DNA of 34,051 bases from an uncultured Merdimonas sp. (GCA_944375745.1 CALWAV010000013.1:1-34051), one strand, 5' to 3'. Numbered from the stretch's first letter, positions 7,963 to 15,767 are shown. The notes: generated by a model not told the origin, from the sequence alone. A program made the numbers and translations.

Positions 7963-8228
7963 AACAGGAAAACTATTTTGAACTGCTGGTATACATGATT
8001 ACCAGCGCGGCGGGTCTTCCAGGTGAGCCCAGAATCTACGGCCCCCTGCGGATGATCGAAGCGTCTGAGCGCCTGTGCGGACTGATGCTGGAGGAGGAGC
8101 CGGAAAACCGGGATCTGCAGGAGCTGAAAAGTATCATAGAGGCCGGAAAGCAGAAGACCACGTCCGATGAAGAGGGCTTTTACCAGATGCTCCAGGACGC
8201 GGCCGCCAAGCTGACCGACATGGTTTAA
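7959..8228 (+). CDS. 89-aa protein, possibly DUF6092-like
   Basis: A small cytosolic protein with the core ELLVYMITSAAGLPGEPRIY followed by a GPLRMIEASERLCGLML helix. This reminds me of DUF6092, but I hold that loosely. No catalytic motif is evident. The frame is open five codons further upstream. I use the ATG at 7959 because it overlaps the nitroreductase stop as ATGA and follows GGAGGAAGC. Strict translational coupling suggests a partner or subunit of the nitroreductase. It ends the OPT operon, before the shared terminator. Confidence 0.75.
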   Translation: MKQENYFELLVYMITSAAGLPGEPRIYGPLRMIEASERLCGLMLEEEPENRDLQELKSIIEAGKQKTTSDEEGFYQMLQDAAAKLTDMV

Positions 8229-8261
8229 ATCTTTCTTATACAAAGAACATGTAAAACAAAC

Positions 8262-8321
8262 GACGGCTGCGAAATCACAGAATAAAAAGTGATTCCGCGG
8301 CCGTCTTTCTATCTTTCTTTT
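8262..8321 (+). terminator. bidirectional terminator between the OPT operon and DUF917
   Basis: A 17-base stem (8262-8278 with 8289-8305, two G-U pairs) encloses an A-rich loop. A T-rich run follows on the plus strand (8306-8321). On the minus strand the sequence after the stem reads GTTTGTTTTAC, so it may also stop the convergent DUF917 transcript. Confidence 0.85.
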
Positions 8322-8356
8322 GTTCAGAGCCGGTAACTTTTCTTTCCCTTTCCTTT

Positions 8357-9445
8357 TTAATCCCGGAACAGCTCCTCTTCATAAGACACCAGTTTCTTGC
8401 CAAGCACTGTCTCCGCTTCCTCAAACAGTACTCTCTGATGCATGCCTGCGCCCAGAATCAGCTTTTCCTTCGGGATCTTCACAATAATCACATCCATATT
8501 GTCGCCGATCTCCGCGCTGGACAGAGCCAGGCCGGTCTTCGCGTCAAGGGTGCAGAGCAGATCCGGGAAGGTGCCTACACGCTCTCCGTTTTTCTCCAGA
8601 GTCATATATTCATTCCAGTAAGTCAGCTCGTAATCATCGCTGCCTTCCTTAATATGAACCTCGCCCACATCATAGCCGCCGTCCATACAGAGATTATATC
8701 CGCTGGTCACGCCCTTACAGATGACCTGAGCCTCATAATTTTTCTTCAGGAATTCCAGAAATCCCTCCACATTGTCTTTGTTTTCCAGGTATGCCTTTCC
8801 GATATCCATTGCCTGGGAGATAGCTCCTACAGCAGCGTGGGTCTTCGTATATTCTGCTGTGACAGGATTGCGCAGCACACAGCACAGACCGCCGGAAGCC
8901 ACTGCTGTCTGACGAATCATATGAGAAGTGGCGTTCATGGTTCCTTTTGTGATTGTCTCCACATACTTGTCACCCTTTCCGCCGCAGGCCGCCTGAACGG
9001 TCTTGTAATCCGGGATGGCATTCAGGCCGATGCTGCCCATGGGGCCTGAAGGATGTGCACGTCCGTTGCTGGGAGCGTCAATGACGGGAATTCCTGTCAA
9101 AGCGGAAATCACCCAGCCATTGGATGTAGAGACGCCGCCATTTTCACAGGAGGTAAAACCCGCAATCTTCGTCCCGCTGGCATCCTCAAAATTCTTCAGC
9201 ACCGTCTTCCAGTGTTCTACCGTACAGCAGGTATCCTTTGCAGAGGGAGCACCCACCATGGATACATTTACAATGATATCCTCCGGCTTCAGCTCGTCTG
9301 CCTCCATCAGCGTAAGCGCGTCTGTATGGCGGAACGCCTCCTCCATGGCATCAATCCCCATCTGAAGGCTGCCTCCGCCGCCTCCGCCCAGGAAAAGACC
9401 TCCATAGAGAGCCTGCATGCAGTTTTCTTTTGTCATCTTAATCAT
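8357..9445 (-). CDS. DUF917 family protein (S-methyl-thiohydantoin desulfurase-like)
   Basis: 362 aa, normal length for the family. The glycine run GGGGGGS (20-26) and DAPSNGRAHPSGPMGSIGLN (around 140-160) identify DUF917. From memory, this family was renamed after an S-methyl-thiohydantoin desulfurase, and its genes often sit with hydantoinase/oxoprolinase-type enzymes. The start at 9445 is supported by GGAGG seven bases before it. The gene stands alone on the minus strand, converging on the OPT operon across a shared terminator. A link to the racemase-like protein through hydantoin-type chemistry is attractive but not shown. Its promoter is not clear; TATAAG near 9480 is a weak candidate. 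Confidence 0.85.
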   Translation of the reverse strand: MIKMTKENCMQALYGGLFLGGGGGGSLQMGIDAMEEAFRHTDALTLMEADELKPEDIIVNVSMVGAPSAKDTCCTVEHWKTVLKNFEDASGTKIAGFTSCENGGVSTSNGWVISALTGIPVIDAPSNGRAHPSGPMGSIGLNAIPDYKTVQAACGGKGDKYVETITKGTMNATSHMIRQTAVASGGLCCVLRNPVTAEYTKTHAAVGAISQAMDIGKAYLENKDNVEGFLEFLKKNYEAQVICKGVTSGYNLCMDGGYDVGEVHIKEGSDDYELTYWNEYMTLEKNGERVGTFPDLLCTLDAKTGLALSSAEIGDNMDVIIVKIPKEKLILGAGMHQRVLFEEAETVLGKKLVSYEEELFRD

Positions 9446-9490
9446 AAGATATCCTCCTCTCCTTTTTGTACTCTTGCTCTTATATTCTTA

Positions 9491-9541
9491 AAACGTCTGC
9501 GCGTCGGAAAACCGGCTGACGCCTGTCCCCGGCACGCAGAC
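9491..9541 (-). terminator. tyrS terminator
   Basis: Outer arms gtctgcg (9495-9501) and cgcagac (9535-9541) enclose a GC-rich inner stem. On the minus strand the structure is followed by GTTTTAAG. It lies 18 bases past the tyrS stop and separates tyrS from DUF917. Confidence 0.65.
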
Positions 9542-9559
9542 ATTCTCAGATTTCCCTGC

Positions 9560-10786
9560 TTACTCTGCCTTTACCTTATGGTACACCTTCTTGCCCTTGC
9601 GGATGATCATGGCTCCGTCTTCGTCCAAATCCTCCGCAGTAAAGGTCTTGTATACATCTGTAACCTTCTCATCGTTCACACTGACGCCGCCCTGCTGTAC
9701 CAGACGTCTGGCCTCGGAACGGGTAGGCGCAAGCTTTGTCTCCACCAGGAGGGACAGGATATCCTTTCCAGCCTCCATGTCTGCCTTTGCTACCACGGTG
9801 GTAGGCATATCGTCTGTCTTTCCGCCGCTTACAAACAGAGCCTTGGCAGCGCTCTGGGCCTTCTTTGCCTCATCCTCTCCGTGTACCAGACCGGTCAGCT
9901 CATAAGCCAGGATCTCCTTGGCCTGGTTCAGCTGGCTTCCTTCCCATTTATCCATCTCATCGATCTGCTCCAGCGGCAGGAAGGTCAGCATCCGCAGACA
10001 CTTCAGCACATCCGCGTCCGCGATGTTTCTCCAGTACTGATAGAAATCGAAGGGAGAAGTCTTGTCCGGATCCAGCCATACAGCGCCGGACTGGGTCTTG
10101 CCCATCTTCTTTCCCTCGGAATTCAGAAGCAGGGTAATGGTCATGGCATACGCGTCCTTGCCAAGCTTGCGGCGGATCAGCTCTGTGCCGCCCAGCATGT
10201 TGCTCCACTGGTCATCGCCGCCAAACTGCATATTGCAGCCATATCTCTGAAACAGCTCATAGAAATCGTAACTCTGCATCAGCATGTAGTTAAACTCCAG
10301 GAAGCTTAATCCCTTCTCCATTCTCTGCTTGTAGCACTCTGCGGTCAGCATCCGGTTTACGGAAAAATGAGGCCCAATCTCCCGGAGGAAATCCACGTAA
10401 TTCAAGTCCAGCAGCCAGTCCGCATTGTTCACCATCAGGGCTTTCCCCTCTGAAAAATCGATGAAACGGCTCATCTGCTTCTTAAAGCAGTCGCAATTGT
10501 GCTGAATGGTCTCCACAGTCATCATCTGGCGCATGTCAGAGCGGCCGGAAGGATCTCCCACCATGCCTGTTCCGCCTCCCAGCAGAGCGATGGGGCGGTT
10601 GCCCGCCTCCTGCAGGCGCTTCATCAGGCACAGCGCCATGAAGTGTCCCACATGAAGGGAATCAGCTGTCGGGTCAAAACCGATATAAAATGTCGCCTTT
10701 CCATTGTCAATCAGTTCCCGGATTTCCTTTTCGTCTGTCACCTGGGCAATAAGGCCGCGGGCTGTCAGTTCATCATAGATTTTCAT
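9560..10786 (-). CDS. tyrS: tyrosyl-tRNA synthetase
   Basis: 408 aa, class I synthetase that charges tRNA-Tyr in the cytosol. The HIGH-type motif is HVGH (45-48), the Tyr/ATP pocket includes [17 protein letters not shown] is near 189-194, and the KMSKS-type motif is KMGKT (227-231). The C-terminal 70 residues form an S4-like RNA-binding domain ([18 protein letters not shown]). All catalytic motifs are intact. The gene is monocistronic, with its own terminator and a long upstream leader containing a T-box, so expression should rise when uncharged tRNA-Tyr accumulates. Confidence 0.97.
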   Translation of the reverse strand: MKIYDELTARGLIAQVTDEKEIRELIDNGKATFYIGFDPTADSLHVGHFMALCLMKRLQEAGNRPIALLGGGTGMVGDPSGRSDMRQMMTVETIQHNCDCFKKQMSRFIDFSEGKALMVNNADWLLDLNYVDFLREIGPHFSVNRMLTAECYKQRMEKGLSFLEFNYMLMQSYDFYELFQRYGCNMQFGGDDQWSNMLGGTELIRRKLGKDAYAMTITLLLNSEGKKMGKTQSGAVWLDPDKTSPFDFYQYWRNIADADVLKCLRMLTFLPLEQIDEMDKWEGSQLNQAKEILAYELTGLVHGEDEAKKAQSAAKALFVSGGKTDDMPTTVVAKADMEAGKDILSLLVETKLAPTRSEARRLVQQGGVSVNDEKVTDVYKTFTAEDLDEDGAMIIRKGKKVYHKVKAE

Positions 10787-10868
10787 TTTCTTTCTCTCCT
10801 TTGGCTTTTTTTCGGTTTTGTACAGGGCGACGAGCTCTCAGGGAAGCGTCTATGGCTTCTTCCGGTAT

Positions 10869-11183
10869 AAAAAAACTCCCGCCCTTTCACTGAAAGGACG
10901 AGAGTGTACATGCTCCCGTGTTACCACCTTACTTCACAGCTGCCTCACGACAGCTGCCTCTGTCGGTATCCGAAACCCGAATACCCTGACGCTGTAACGT
11001 TCGTCTCCTACGTCGCAGCCTACTTGCGTCCGCTCACAGCCTCCGCGTTCGGTGCGCAGCTCAGAGAGGTATTCAAGCTTATGTACCCCGTGCGCCTCTC
11101 ATCAGCCGGCTGCTTTCTGTACGGTTCTCCAAAAGCTCTACTTGTTCTCTTCATAGCCTTTGAATATCAGATTTTATAAATCT
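10869..11183 (-). promoter_or_regulatory. T-box riboswitch leader of tyrS
   Basis: The 448-base stretch between tyrS and the ABC permease is filled mainly by this leader. The conserved T-box reads AAGGTGGTAACACGG on the minus strand (within 10912-10930). The terminator is a 14-bp stem with wobbles (10876-10904) and a run of seven T (10869-10875). Upstream, GAATAC (11069-11074) presents a UAC tyrosine codon as the likely specifier, preceded by Stem I sequence including AGTAGA. Start is set from the promoter at 11190-11218. Confidence 0.93.
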
Positions 11184-11189
11184 GGGTTC

Positions 11190-11218
11190 ATTATATCGGG
11201 TGCAAAATTATTTGTCAA
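11190..11218 (-). promoter_or_regulatory. consensus promoter of tyrS
   Basis: The minus strand carries a perfect TTGACA (11213-11218), a 17-base spacer and a perfect TATAAT (11190-11195), just upstream of the T-box leader. A strong constitutive promoter fits control by attenuation. Confidence 0.92.
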
Positions 11219-11234
11219 GCCCCGGTATCTATTC

Positions 11235-12422
11235 TTACAGGAACGTCCCGATCACTCCCCCCGCCAGCAGCAGGATTCCCGGCACTACATACTTTCTCGG
11301 GTGATGCCACAGATCACTTTCCGTCTGCCAGCCTCGGATCGGAAAACGCCATTCCAGCAATACCGATAGGACCGCCCCCAGAACCGCGAAGCAAAAGGCT
11401 GCCAGAAACAGCGTTCCTGTGACGCCTCCGCTTTGCAGCTCCCAGCTGCAAAGAAAGACCATATCTGTGAACAGAAAAAATCCGGCCAAAAATCCTCCAT
11501 ATGGAAGACAAAAAGCCCGGATCTGTCCGGGAAGAAAGCGCACAGCCCTTTCAAGAGCCGGATCTCCGGAAAGCAGTACGCACAGAGGAGTCTGAAAGGA
11601 CAAAAGGCCGAAGCCAAGGGACAGTACAAACCGCGGCTCCATGCCCTGGAACAGGAAAGGCAGCAGCCAGGCCATCGCGCACATTCCCGCGGAATTGACA
11701 AGATAATTTTTATGCGTCCAGAGATACCGGAAAAAATACCGCCTGATGGAATGGCTTTTGGAAGCTTTTTTCCTTCGCTTCACTCCTCCGCCGCTCATAT
11801 TTTGACGGCAGAAGACGTAAGGATCCCCATGTCCCAGCAAGACAGGAGCGGCAGCGCATTCTGCCAGCAGTAAAAGTATAAAAACCGGGACGCACCCGGC
11901 CAGTCCTCCCCGGAAAACGTATACCAGATAAGGAGCCATGCCAAGGCATCCCAGAAAAAATCCGGCCTTCCGAAAGGCCCAGACGCAGGCCGCCGCCAGC
12001 ATAGCATGAGCCGCGCAGACCAGCCCCAGAATAAGCCGTACAGATAAATTTCCGGCTCCTCTTTCACCGTCTGAGACTGCCAGAAGAACTGTCAGAACAG
12101 GCAGCGTCTTCGTCACAACGGTATAGAGCCCCAGGGCTCCCACGCAGGAAAAAACCATTTCCCTTTTTTCAAAGGGCAGCATAAAAAGATTCTGCATATT
12201 TTCCATGGTACTTTCCGAAAAAAGAGTCTGCCACATGACTCCCGCCGTAAACACCCAGATGACCAGAAAATAAAACACTGGCCGTATCTCCACGCGGATC
12301 TCCGCCTCATAGAGCCCGTAAAACACCACCGCGCAGACCAAAACAAGACGCCCCAGGCGTTTCTGTCCCGCCCCAAAATATTTTTTCGCCAGCGCCCGGT
12401 AAATGCTGCCTCGAGCTCTCAT
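11235..12422 (-). CDS. ABC transporter membrane protein (permease)
   Basis: 395 aa with roughly ten hydrophobic segments, and a basic loop (SGGGVKRRKKASKSHSIRRY) in the middle. I recognise no narrow family; the layout matches the permease of small two-part ABC exporters. The start overlaps the stop of the ABC ATPase gene (ATGA), so the two are translated together and probably form one complex. The gene ends just upstream of the tyrS promoter with no clear terminator. Substrate unknown. LytTR-type sites before the operon and the adjacent AgrC-like kinase suggest peptide-responsive export, immunity or resistance. Confidence 0.75.
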   Translation of the reverse strand: MRARGSIYRALAKKYFGAGQKRLGRLVLVCAVVFYGLYEAEIRVEIRPVFYFLVIWVFTAGVMWQTLFSESTMENMQNLFMLPFEKREMVFSCVGALGLYTVVTKTLPVLTVLLAVSDGERGAGNLSVRLILGLVCAAHAMLAAACVWAFRKAGFFLGCLGMAPYLVYVFRGGLAGCVPVFILLLLAECAAAPVLLGHGDPYVFCRQNMSGGGVKRRKKASKSHSIRRYFFRYLWTHKNYLVNSAGMCAMAWLLPFLFQGMEPRFVLSLGFGLLSFQTPLCVLLSGDPALERAVRFLPGQIRAFCLPYGGFLAGFFLFTDMVFLCSWELQSGGVTGTLFLAAFCFAVLGAVLSVLLEWRFPIRGWQTESDLWHHPRKYVVPGILLLAGGVIGTFL

Positions 12423-13129
12423 TCCACACCTCCTCCCAAAGCTGCCCGTATCCTCTCCGGATCCATCTGCTCCCTTCCAAACTCCTGACGGATCCTTCCC
12501 TGTTCCAGCACAAGCACCCGGTCTGCCGTCAGGGTCAGGCTCTCCAGAATATGAGAGGCGAAAAGGATACTGCCCCGATCCCGGTATCCGGAAATCTGCC
12601 GGTACAGAAATTCCGTACTCTGAAAATCCAGACCATTCACCGGCTCATCCAGCAGAAGCAGTCTGGGTGAAAGCACGAAGGCAGTGATAAGAAAGGCTTT
12701 TTTCTGATTTCCAGTGGAAAGCTCCCGAAGCAGCATATGCTCACAGTCCTCAAAATGAAACCCTTCGATCAGTCTCCGGACTTCCTCTTCCCGTGGCTTT
12801 TTCCCGTAGGCCGCGCAGACGTAAGACAGGTACTCCCGGAATGTAAAATATCCAAAGGAATGATCCTCGGCAAACACCGTGTAGCGGCAGCGCTTAAAGC
12901 TTTCCTGCCGGAACTGAACCGGACGCCCCAGAAACTGCGCCTCCTCCAGGCGGAAGCCGCCATGAAGGCCTGAAAGGATTTTCAACAGGGTGGTCTTTCC
13001 TGCGCCATTGAGTCCGATAAGGCCGGTAATCTCCCGGGCGCCCAGGTTCAGAGACAGATCTGACAGAACTGGTCGCCCTTTCTCATACCAGCCGGACAGC
13101 TTCCTGATATTCAAAAGCCCCTCTGCCAT
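12419..13129 (-). CDS. ABC transporter ATP-binding protein
   Basis: 236 aa, single nucleotide-binding domain. Walker A GLNGAGKTT (39-47), Q-loop region VFAEDHSFGYFT (85-96), signature LSTGNQKK (137-144, a variant of LSGGQ), Walker B LLLLDEP (157-163), H-loop in FASHIL. All parts needed for ATP hydrolysis are present. Its ATG overlaps the stop of the 58-aa gene (TAATG) and its stop overlaps the permease start, giving a tightly coupled three-gene operon. It resembles the ATPases of bacitracin/lantibiotic-type exporters in size and setting, but the substrate is not evident. Confidence 0.93.
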   Translation of the reverse strand: MAEGLLNIRKLSGWYEKGRPVLSDLSLNLGAREITGLIGLNGAGKTTLLKILSGLHGGFRLEEAQFLGRPVQFRQESFKRCRYTVFAEDHSFGYFTFREYLSYVCAAYGKKPREEEVRRLIEGFHFEDCEHMLLRELSTGNQKKAFLITAFVLSPRLLLLDEPVNGLDFQSTEFLYRQISGYRDRGSILFASHILESLTLTADRVLVLEQGRIRQEFGREQMDPERIRAALGGGVE

Positions 13130-13305
13130 TACATACGCCCCTCTCCACCGCGGCCGTTCCGATCATCCTGATCCTTTTTCCAGATAGTAAAAGCAGAGTA
13201 CAAAAAGGCAGCGCCCACAAGCAGAAACAGCGGGTTCAGGCTGATAAGCCCTACTGCCACAAGCATCACTCCAAGCACTGATCTTACATACATATGACGA
13301 CGCAT
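13129..13305 (-). CDS. 58-aa single- or double-span membrane protein
   Basis: A short reading frame: a basic N-terminus (MRRHMYVRS), two adjacent hydrophobic stretches (VLGVMLVAVGLISL and PLFLLVGAAFLYSAF) and a charged tail ending in GRGGEGRM. GGAGG lies seven bases before the ATG at 13305, and the TAA overlaps the ATPase start, so it is a real cotranslated gene. It leads the ABC operon, directly behind the LytTR-type sites. Possible roles are a small exporter subunit, an immunity peptide or a regulator of the permease. No family recognised. Confidence 0.8.
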   Translation of the reverse strand: MRRHMYVRSVLGVMLVAVGLISLNPLFLLVGAAFLYSAFTIWKKDQDDRNGRGGEGRM

Positions 13306-13336
13306 ACAAATTCCTCCTTCGAACTTTTATATTCCT

Positions 13337-13403
13337 ATCATAGTCCGAAAATAGACTCTGCGCCAAAATGTCCCTAAACTGCAGGATTTTGTCCCCAAAC
13401 TGC
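13337..13403 (-). promoter_or_regulatory. twin LytTR-type sites and promoter of the 58-aa/ABC operon
   Basis: On the minus strand two direct repeats, GCAGTTTGG (13395-13403) and GCAGTTTAG (13374-13382), start 21 bases apart. That is two helical turns, the layout of LytTR-domain binding sites. Each matches 8 of 9 positions of the published LytTR consensus as I remember it. Downstream are a weak -35 TTGGCG (13361-13366), an 18-base spacer and TATGAT (13337-13342). A poor -35 behind activator sites suggests activation by the LytTR regulator at 14764-15483. Confidence 0.72.
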
Positions 13404-13412
13404 TTCGAAACA

Positions 13413-13444
13413 GCCGGGCTGCCGCTTTGTCAGCGCCGCCCGGC
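13413..13444 (-). terminator. hairpin over the kinase stop codon, weak terminator
   Basis: Arms gccgggc (13413-13419) and gcccggc (13438-13444) with an inner cgct/agcg stem span the histidine kinase stop codon. Only TGTTTCG follows on the minus strand, so termination may be partial. It separates the sensor genes from the ABC operon. Confidence 0.4.
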
Positions 13445-14767
13445 AAAAGACATGGTTGCCGTGGCACGGAAAATTCCGTTTTTCTCTGATACCTGTACCG
13501 TTCCGTCGTATTTCCGCGCGGCAGCCTGAGCGCTTTTCAGGCCCCAGCCATGAAGGCCTTCTTCTGTCTTTGTAGTCTTCAAAGCTCCGTTTTTCTCCTT
13601 GAGCTCTCCGGAAAAGCTGTTTTCCACCCGAATCACCAGCATCTGATTCACCCGGCGGATCACAAGGGAAACAAACCTGTTCTCCGGGCTCTGAACCTTA
13701 TCCGCCGCTTCCAGGGCATTATCCAGCAGGTTTCCCAGCACTGCTGTCAGATCCTCGCTCCTGAGATCCGTATGCCGTGGAAATTCTGCCTCCGCGTGGA
13801 AACGGATTTTTTTCTCCTCTGCGGCAGCCGCCCTGCTGTTGATCAGGTAATCCACTGCCCTGTCCCCTGTCCATGTCCGTTCTGCCATATTCCGGACAGG
13901 CTCCTGAATCCCCTCCAGATATTCCAGGGCCTCCCTGTTCTCTCCATCGGAGAGAAGTCTCTGAAGCACGCCAATATGATGGTGAAAATCATGAAACAGC
14001 CGGGCATTAAGCTCATAGGACTGGTTCAGAGACCGGTAATCTCTTTCCAGAAGCTCTCTCTGCTCCGTCTGGAGCCGCAGAAGCTCCTTTTCCATCTCAT
14101 ACTGTTTTCTCATACTGAACACCAGAACTCCCACCATCAGAATCAGGGACATCATCAGCCACAGATAGAGTTCATCTGCGGAAAACGCGATTCGTTTCTG
14201 TTCCGACAGGGTCACCACTGCCAGAAAGCCTGCAATCACAATCAGTGAGACCAGACGAAGGCCCCGTTTCTCCTGTGTCTGTTTTTCTTCTTCCGGTTCC
14301 TTCTGGCCCTCTCTCTGCTTTCCCTTTCTCAGAAGCCGCAGCGCCAGAAGGGAAAAAATCACATAAAAGCTCCACAGTGCCGCCTGCCCCGGAAAGCTTT
14401 TCCGTTCCAGAAATATCCTGCTGCCGGTCAGCACAGCCGGCAGGGCTCCTGCCAGAAAGGACCAGAGCGCAAGGCCAATCTCATAAAAGCTGCTGATAAA
14501 AAGGCACATTCTCAGATCTGTCTTTCCGGTCCGGGACGCCAGAACCCCGGCCAGCACAGCCTCGGCCGCCAGCCCATAGTATTCCGGTCCCCCGGCCAAA
14601 GCAAAGCAGACTGCCAGAACAGCTCCTCCTCCAAAGGCCGCGGCACACTCTCCTGCCCGTGCACTCTTTTCCCGGCCATCCATCAGTCTGCGGATCAAAA
14701 GAAACGCAAAAAGGGCGCGCAGACCCGACAGCGCCATATGGGAAACCGCAAAAAAGCTTTCTGTCAT
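13430..14767 (-). CDS. AgrC-like sensor histidine kinase (HPK10/GHKL type)
   Basis: 445 aa. Two hydrophobic clusters, about five segments before residue 145 and two at 171-217, form the membrane sensor. A coiled linker with many Glu, Leu and Arg residues follows (221-250). The phosphoacceptor box is FHDFHHHIGVL (258-268, His259 or a neighbour). The GHKL ATPase has N-box GNLLDNALEAA (345-355) and G-box GLHGWGLKSA (404-413). This is the class that senses peptides or cell-envelope stress and pairs with LytTR regulators. The start overlaps the regulator stop by four bases, so the pair is translated together. No autoinducer peptide gene was found next to it. Confidence 0.92.
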   Translation of the reverse strand: MTESFFAVSHMALSGLRALFAFLLIRRLMDGREKSARAGECAAAFGGGAVLAVCFALAGGPEYYGLAAEAVLAGVLASRTGKTDLRMCLFISSFYEIGLALWSFLAGALPAVLTGSRIFLERKSFPGQAALWSFYVIFSLLALRLLRKGKQREGQKEPEEEKQTQEKRGLRLVSLIVIAGFLAVVTLSEQKRIAFSADELYLWLMMSLILMVGVLVFSMRKQYEMEKELLRLQTEQRELLERDYRSLNQSYELNARLFHDFHHHIGVLQRLLSDGENREALEYLEGIQEPVRNMAERTWTGDRAVDYLINSRAAAAEEKKIRFHAEAEFPRHTDLRSEDLTAVLGNLLDNALEAADKVQSPENRFVSLVIRRVNQMLVIRVENSFSGELKEKNGALKTTKTEEGLHGWGLKSAQAAARKYDGTVQVSEKNGIFRATATMSFAGRR

Positions 14768-15483
14768 AGATGCTCACCCCAATACCTGTTAATCTCTTCC
14801 TTGACGGACTGCAGATGGGAACGGCTTACGGGCAGCGCCATGCCGTTCTTCAGAACTGCCATGCCCTCCTTCACCTGCAGAATGTGAATCAGATTGACGA
14901 TACAGCCCCGGTCCGTAAAAATAAATTCTTCCGCGTCCAGTTCCTCCAGGACCTGCTGGAGGCTTTTCCGTACCTTCGCTTCTCCGTCCTCCGTCACCAG
15001 ACGGGCATTCTTTCCCTCTTTCTCAATATAAAGGATCTTCCGGTAAGGAATCTTTTCCAGCCTGCTGCTGGTCTGAATCGTATAAGTCCTTCCATCCTCC
15101 AGAGCCAGGAGCTTCAAGGCCGCGTCCACTGCTCCCGGAAGCCTTGCCTCCAGCTCAGCCTTCGGCACATAGCGGAAAATGGACAGCTCGAAGGCATCAA
15201 TGGCATATTCTATGTGAGAAGTGACAAAAATGATTTTCACATCCGGAAGGAACGGACGTATCTTTTCCGCCAGCTCCATGCCTGTGGCACCGGGCATCTC
15301 AATATCCAGAAGCAGCAGATCGAAATAAAATCCATCCTCCGTAATGTCACAGAGCAGGTTCCTCCCGTCTCTGTAAGACACCACTTTCCCTGTGCACCTG
15401 CAGCGTCCAAGACTCTCTCTGACTGTCTGTTCATATATGGCAATCATACTGCTGTCATCATCGCAGACTGCTATCTGAAGCAT
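14764..15483 (-). CDS. LytTR-family response regulator
   Basis: 239 aa. A receiver domain at 1-120 has acidic residues D8/D9 and the phosphoacceptor D60 in LLLLDIEMPG. A C-terminal LytTR DNA-binding domain follows, including KILYIEKEGKNARLV, RGCIVNLIHI and NGMALPVSRSHL. The frame is open to 15549, but AGGAGG nine bases upstream of the ATG at 15483 and the MLQIAVCDDD start fix the N-terminus. It forms a two-component pair with the following kinase gene. The twin LytTR-type sites about 1.4 kb downstream make the ABC operon its likely target. Confidence 0.93.
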   Translation of the reverse strand: MLQIAVCDDDSSMIAIYEQTVRESLGRCRCTGKVVSYRDGRNLLCDITEDGFYFDLLLLDIEMPGATGMELAEKIRPFLPDVKIIFVTSHIEYAIDAFELSIFRYVPKAELEARLPGAVDAALKLLALEDGRTYTIQTSSRLEKIPYRKILYIEKEGKNARLVTEDGEAKVRKSLQQVLEELDAEEFIFTDRGCIVNLIHILQVKEGMAVLKNGMALPVSRSHLQSVKEEINRYWGEHL

Positions 15484-15546
15484 GGCTGTTCCTCCTGATT
15501 CTTTTATGGGAAACAGAAAATCTCCACCCGCAAAACTTTTCTGCAA

Positions 15547-15579
15547 CAAAAAAGGAACCCTTGAATTTCAAGGATTCCT
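15547..15579 (-). terminator. terminator downstream of tRNA-Glu
   Basis: A minus-strand stem of about 11 bp, AGGAATCCTTG with CAAGGGTTCCT (15553-15579), is followed by a run of T (15547-15553). It lies four bases past the tRNA 3' end and isolates the tRNA from the response regulator gene. Confidence 0.85.
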
Positions 15580-15582
15580 GTG

Positions 15583-15654
15583 CAGTCGATAGGGGAATCG
15601 AACCCCTGTTTCCGCCGTGAGAGGGCGGCGTCTTAACCGCTTGACCAATCGACC
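15583..15654 (-). tRNA. tRNA-Glu, anticodon CTC
   Basis: 72 bases. The acceptor stem GGTCGAT pairs with ATCGACT (one G-U). The D arm has GGTCAAGCGGTTAAGAC, the anticodon stem is CCGCC/GGCGG with loop CTCTCAC (anticodon CTC), and the T arm is CAGGGGTTCGATTCCCCTA. The discriminator base is G and the CCA end is not encoded. It stands alone, with its own promoter and terminator. Confidence 0.95.
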
Positions 15655-15683
15655 ATATCTTCTGGCTCACTGCCAGCTTGATT

Positions 15684-15712
15684 ACTATACCATAGAATTC
15701 CATGGAATGCAA
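15684..15712 (-). promoter_or_regulatory. promoter of tRNA-Glu
   Basis: The minus strand has TTGCAT (15707-15712), a 17-base spacer and TATAGT (15684-15689), about 30 bases before the tRNA 5' end. Confidence 0.75.
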
Positions 15713-15725
15713 GCACTTTTTTCAT

Positions 15726-15767
15726 TATTTTTTTATTTCCCGGCCCTGCCTTTTACTTCAGGGCCGG
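15726..15767 (-). terminator. terminator of bcp-yaaA
   Basis: A perfect 9-bp stem, ccggccctg (15740-15748) with cagggccgg (15759-15767), has a long T-rich tract after it on the minus strand (15726-15738). The yaaA stop codon (15753-15755) lies in the loop. Confidence 0.85.

Noticed and set aside
13163-13366. 67-aa minus-strand frame overlapping the 58-aa gene
   Set aside because: It has no ribosome site and runs through the promoter and close to the LytTR sites; the 58-aa frame has a strong site and couples to the ATPase.
15484-15546. Possible LytTR sites before the response regulator (autoregulation)
   Set aside because: Two GTT-containing elements are present, but they are 22 bases apart and the second matches the consensus poorly.
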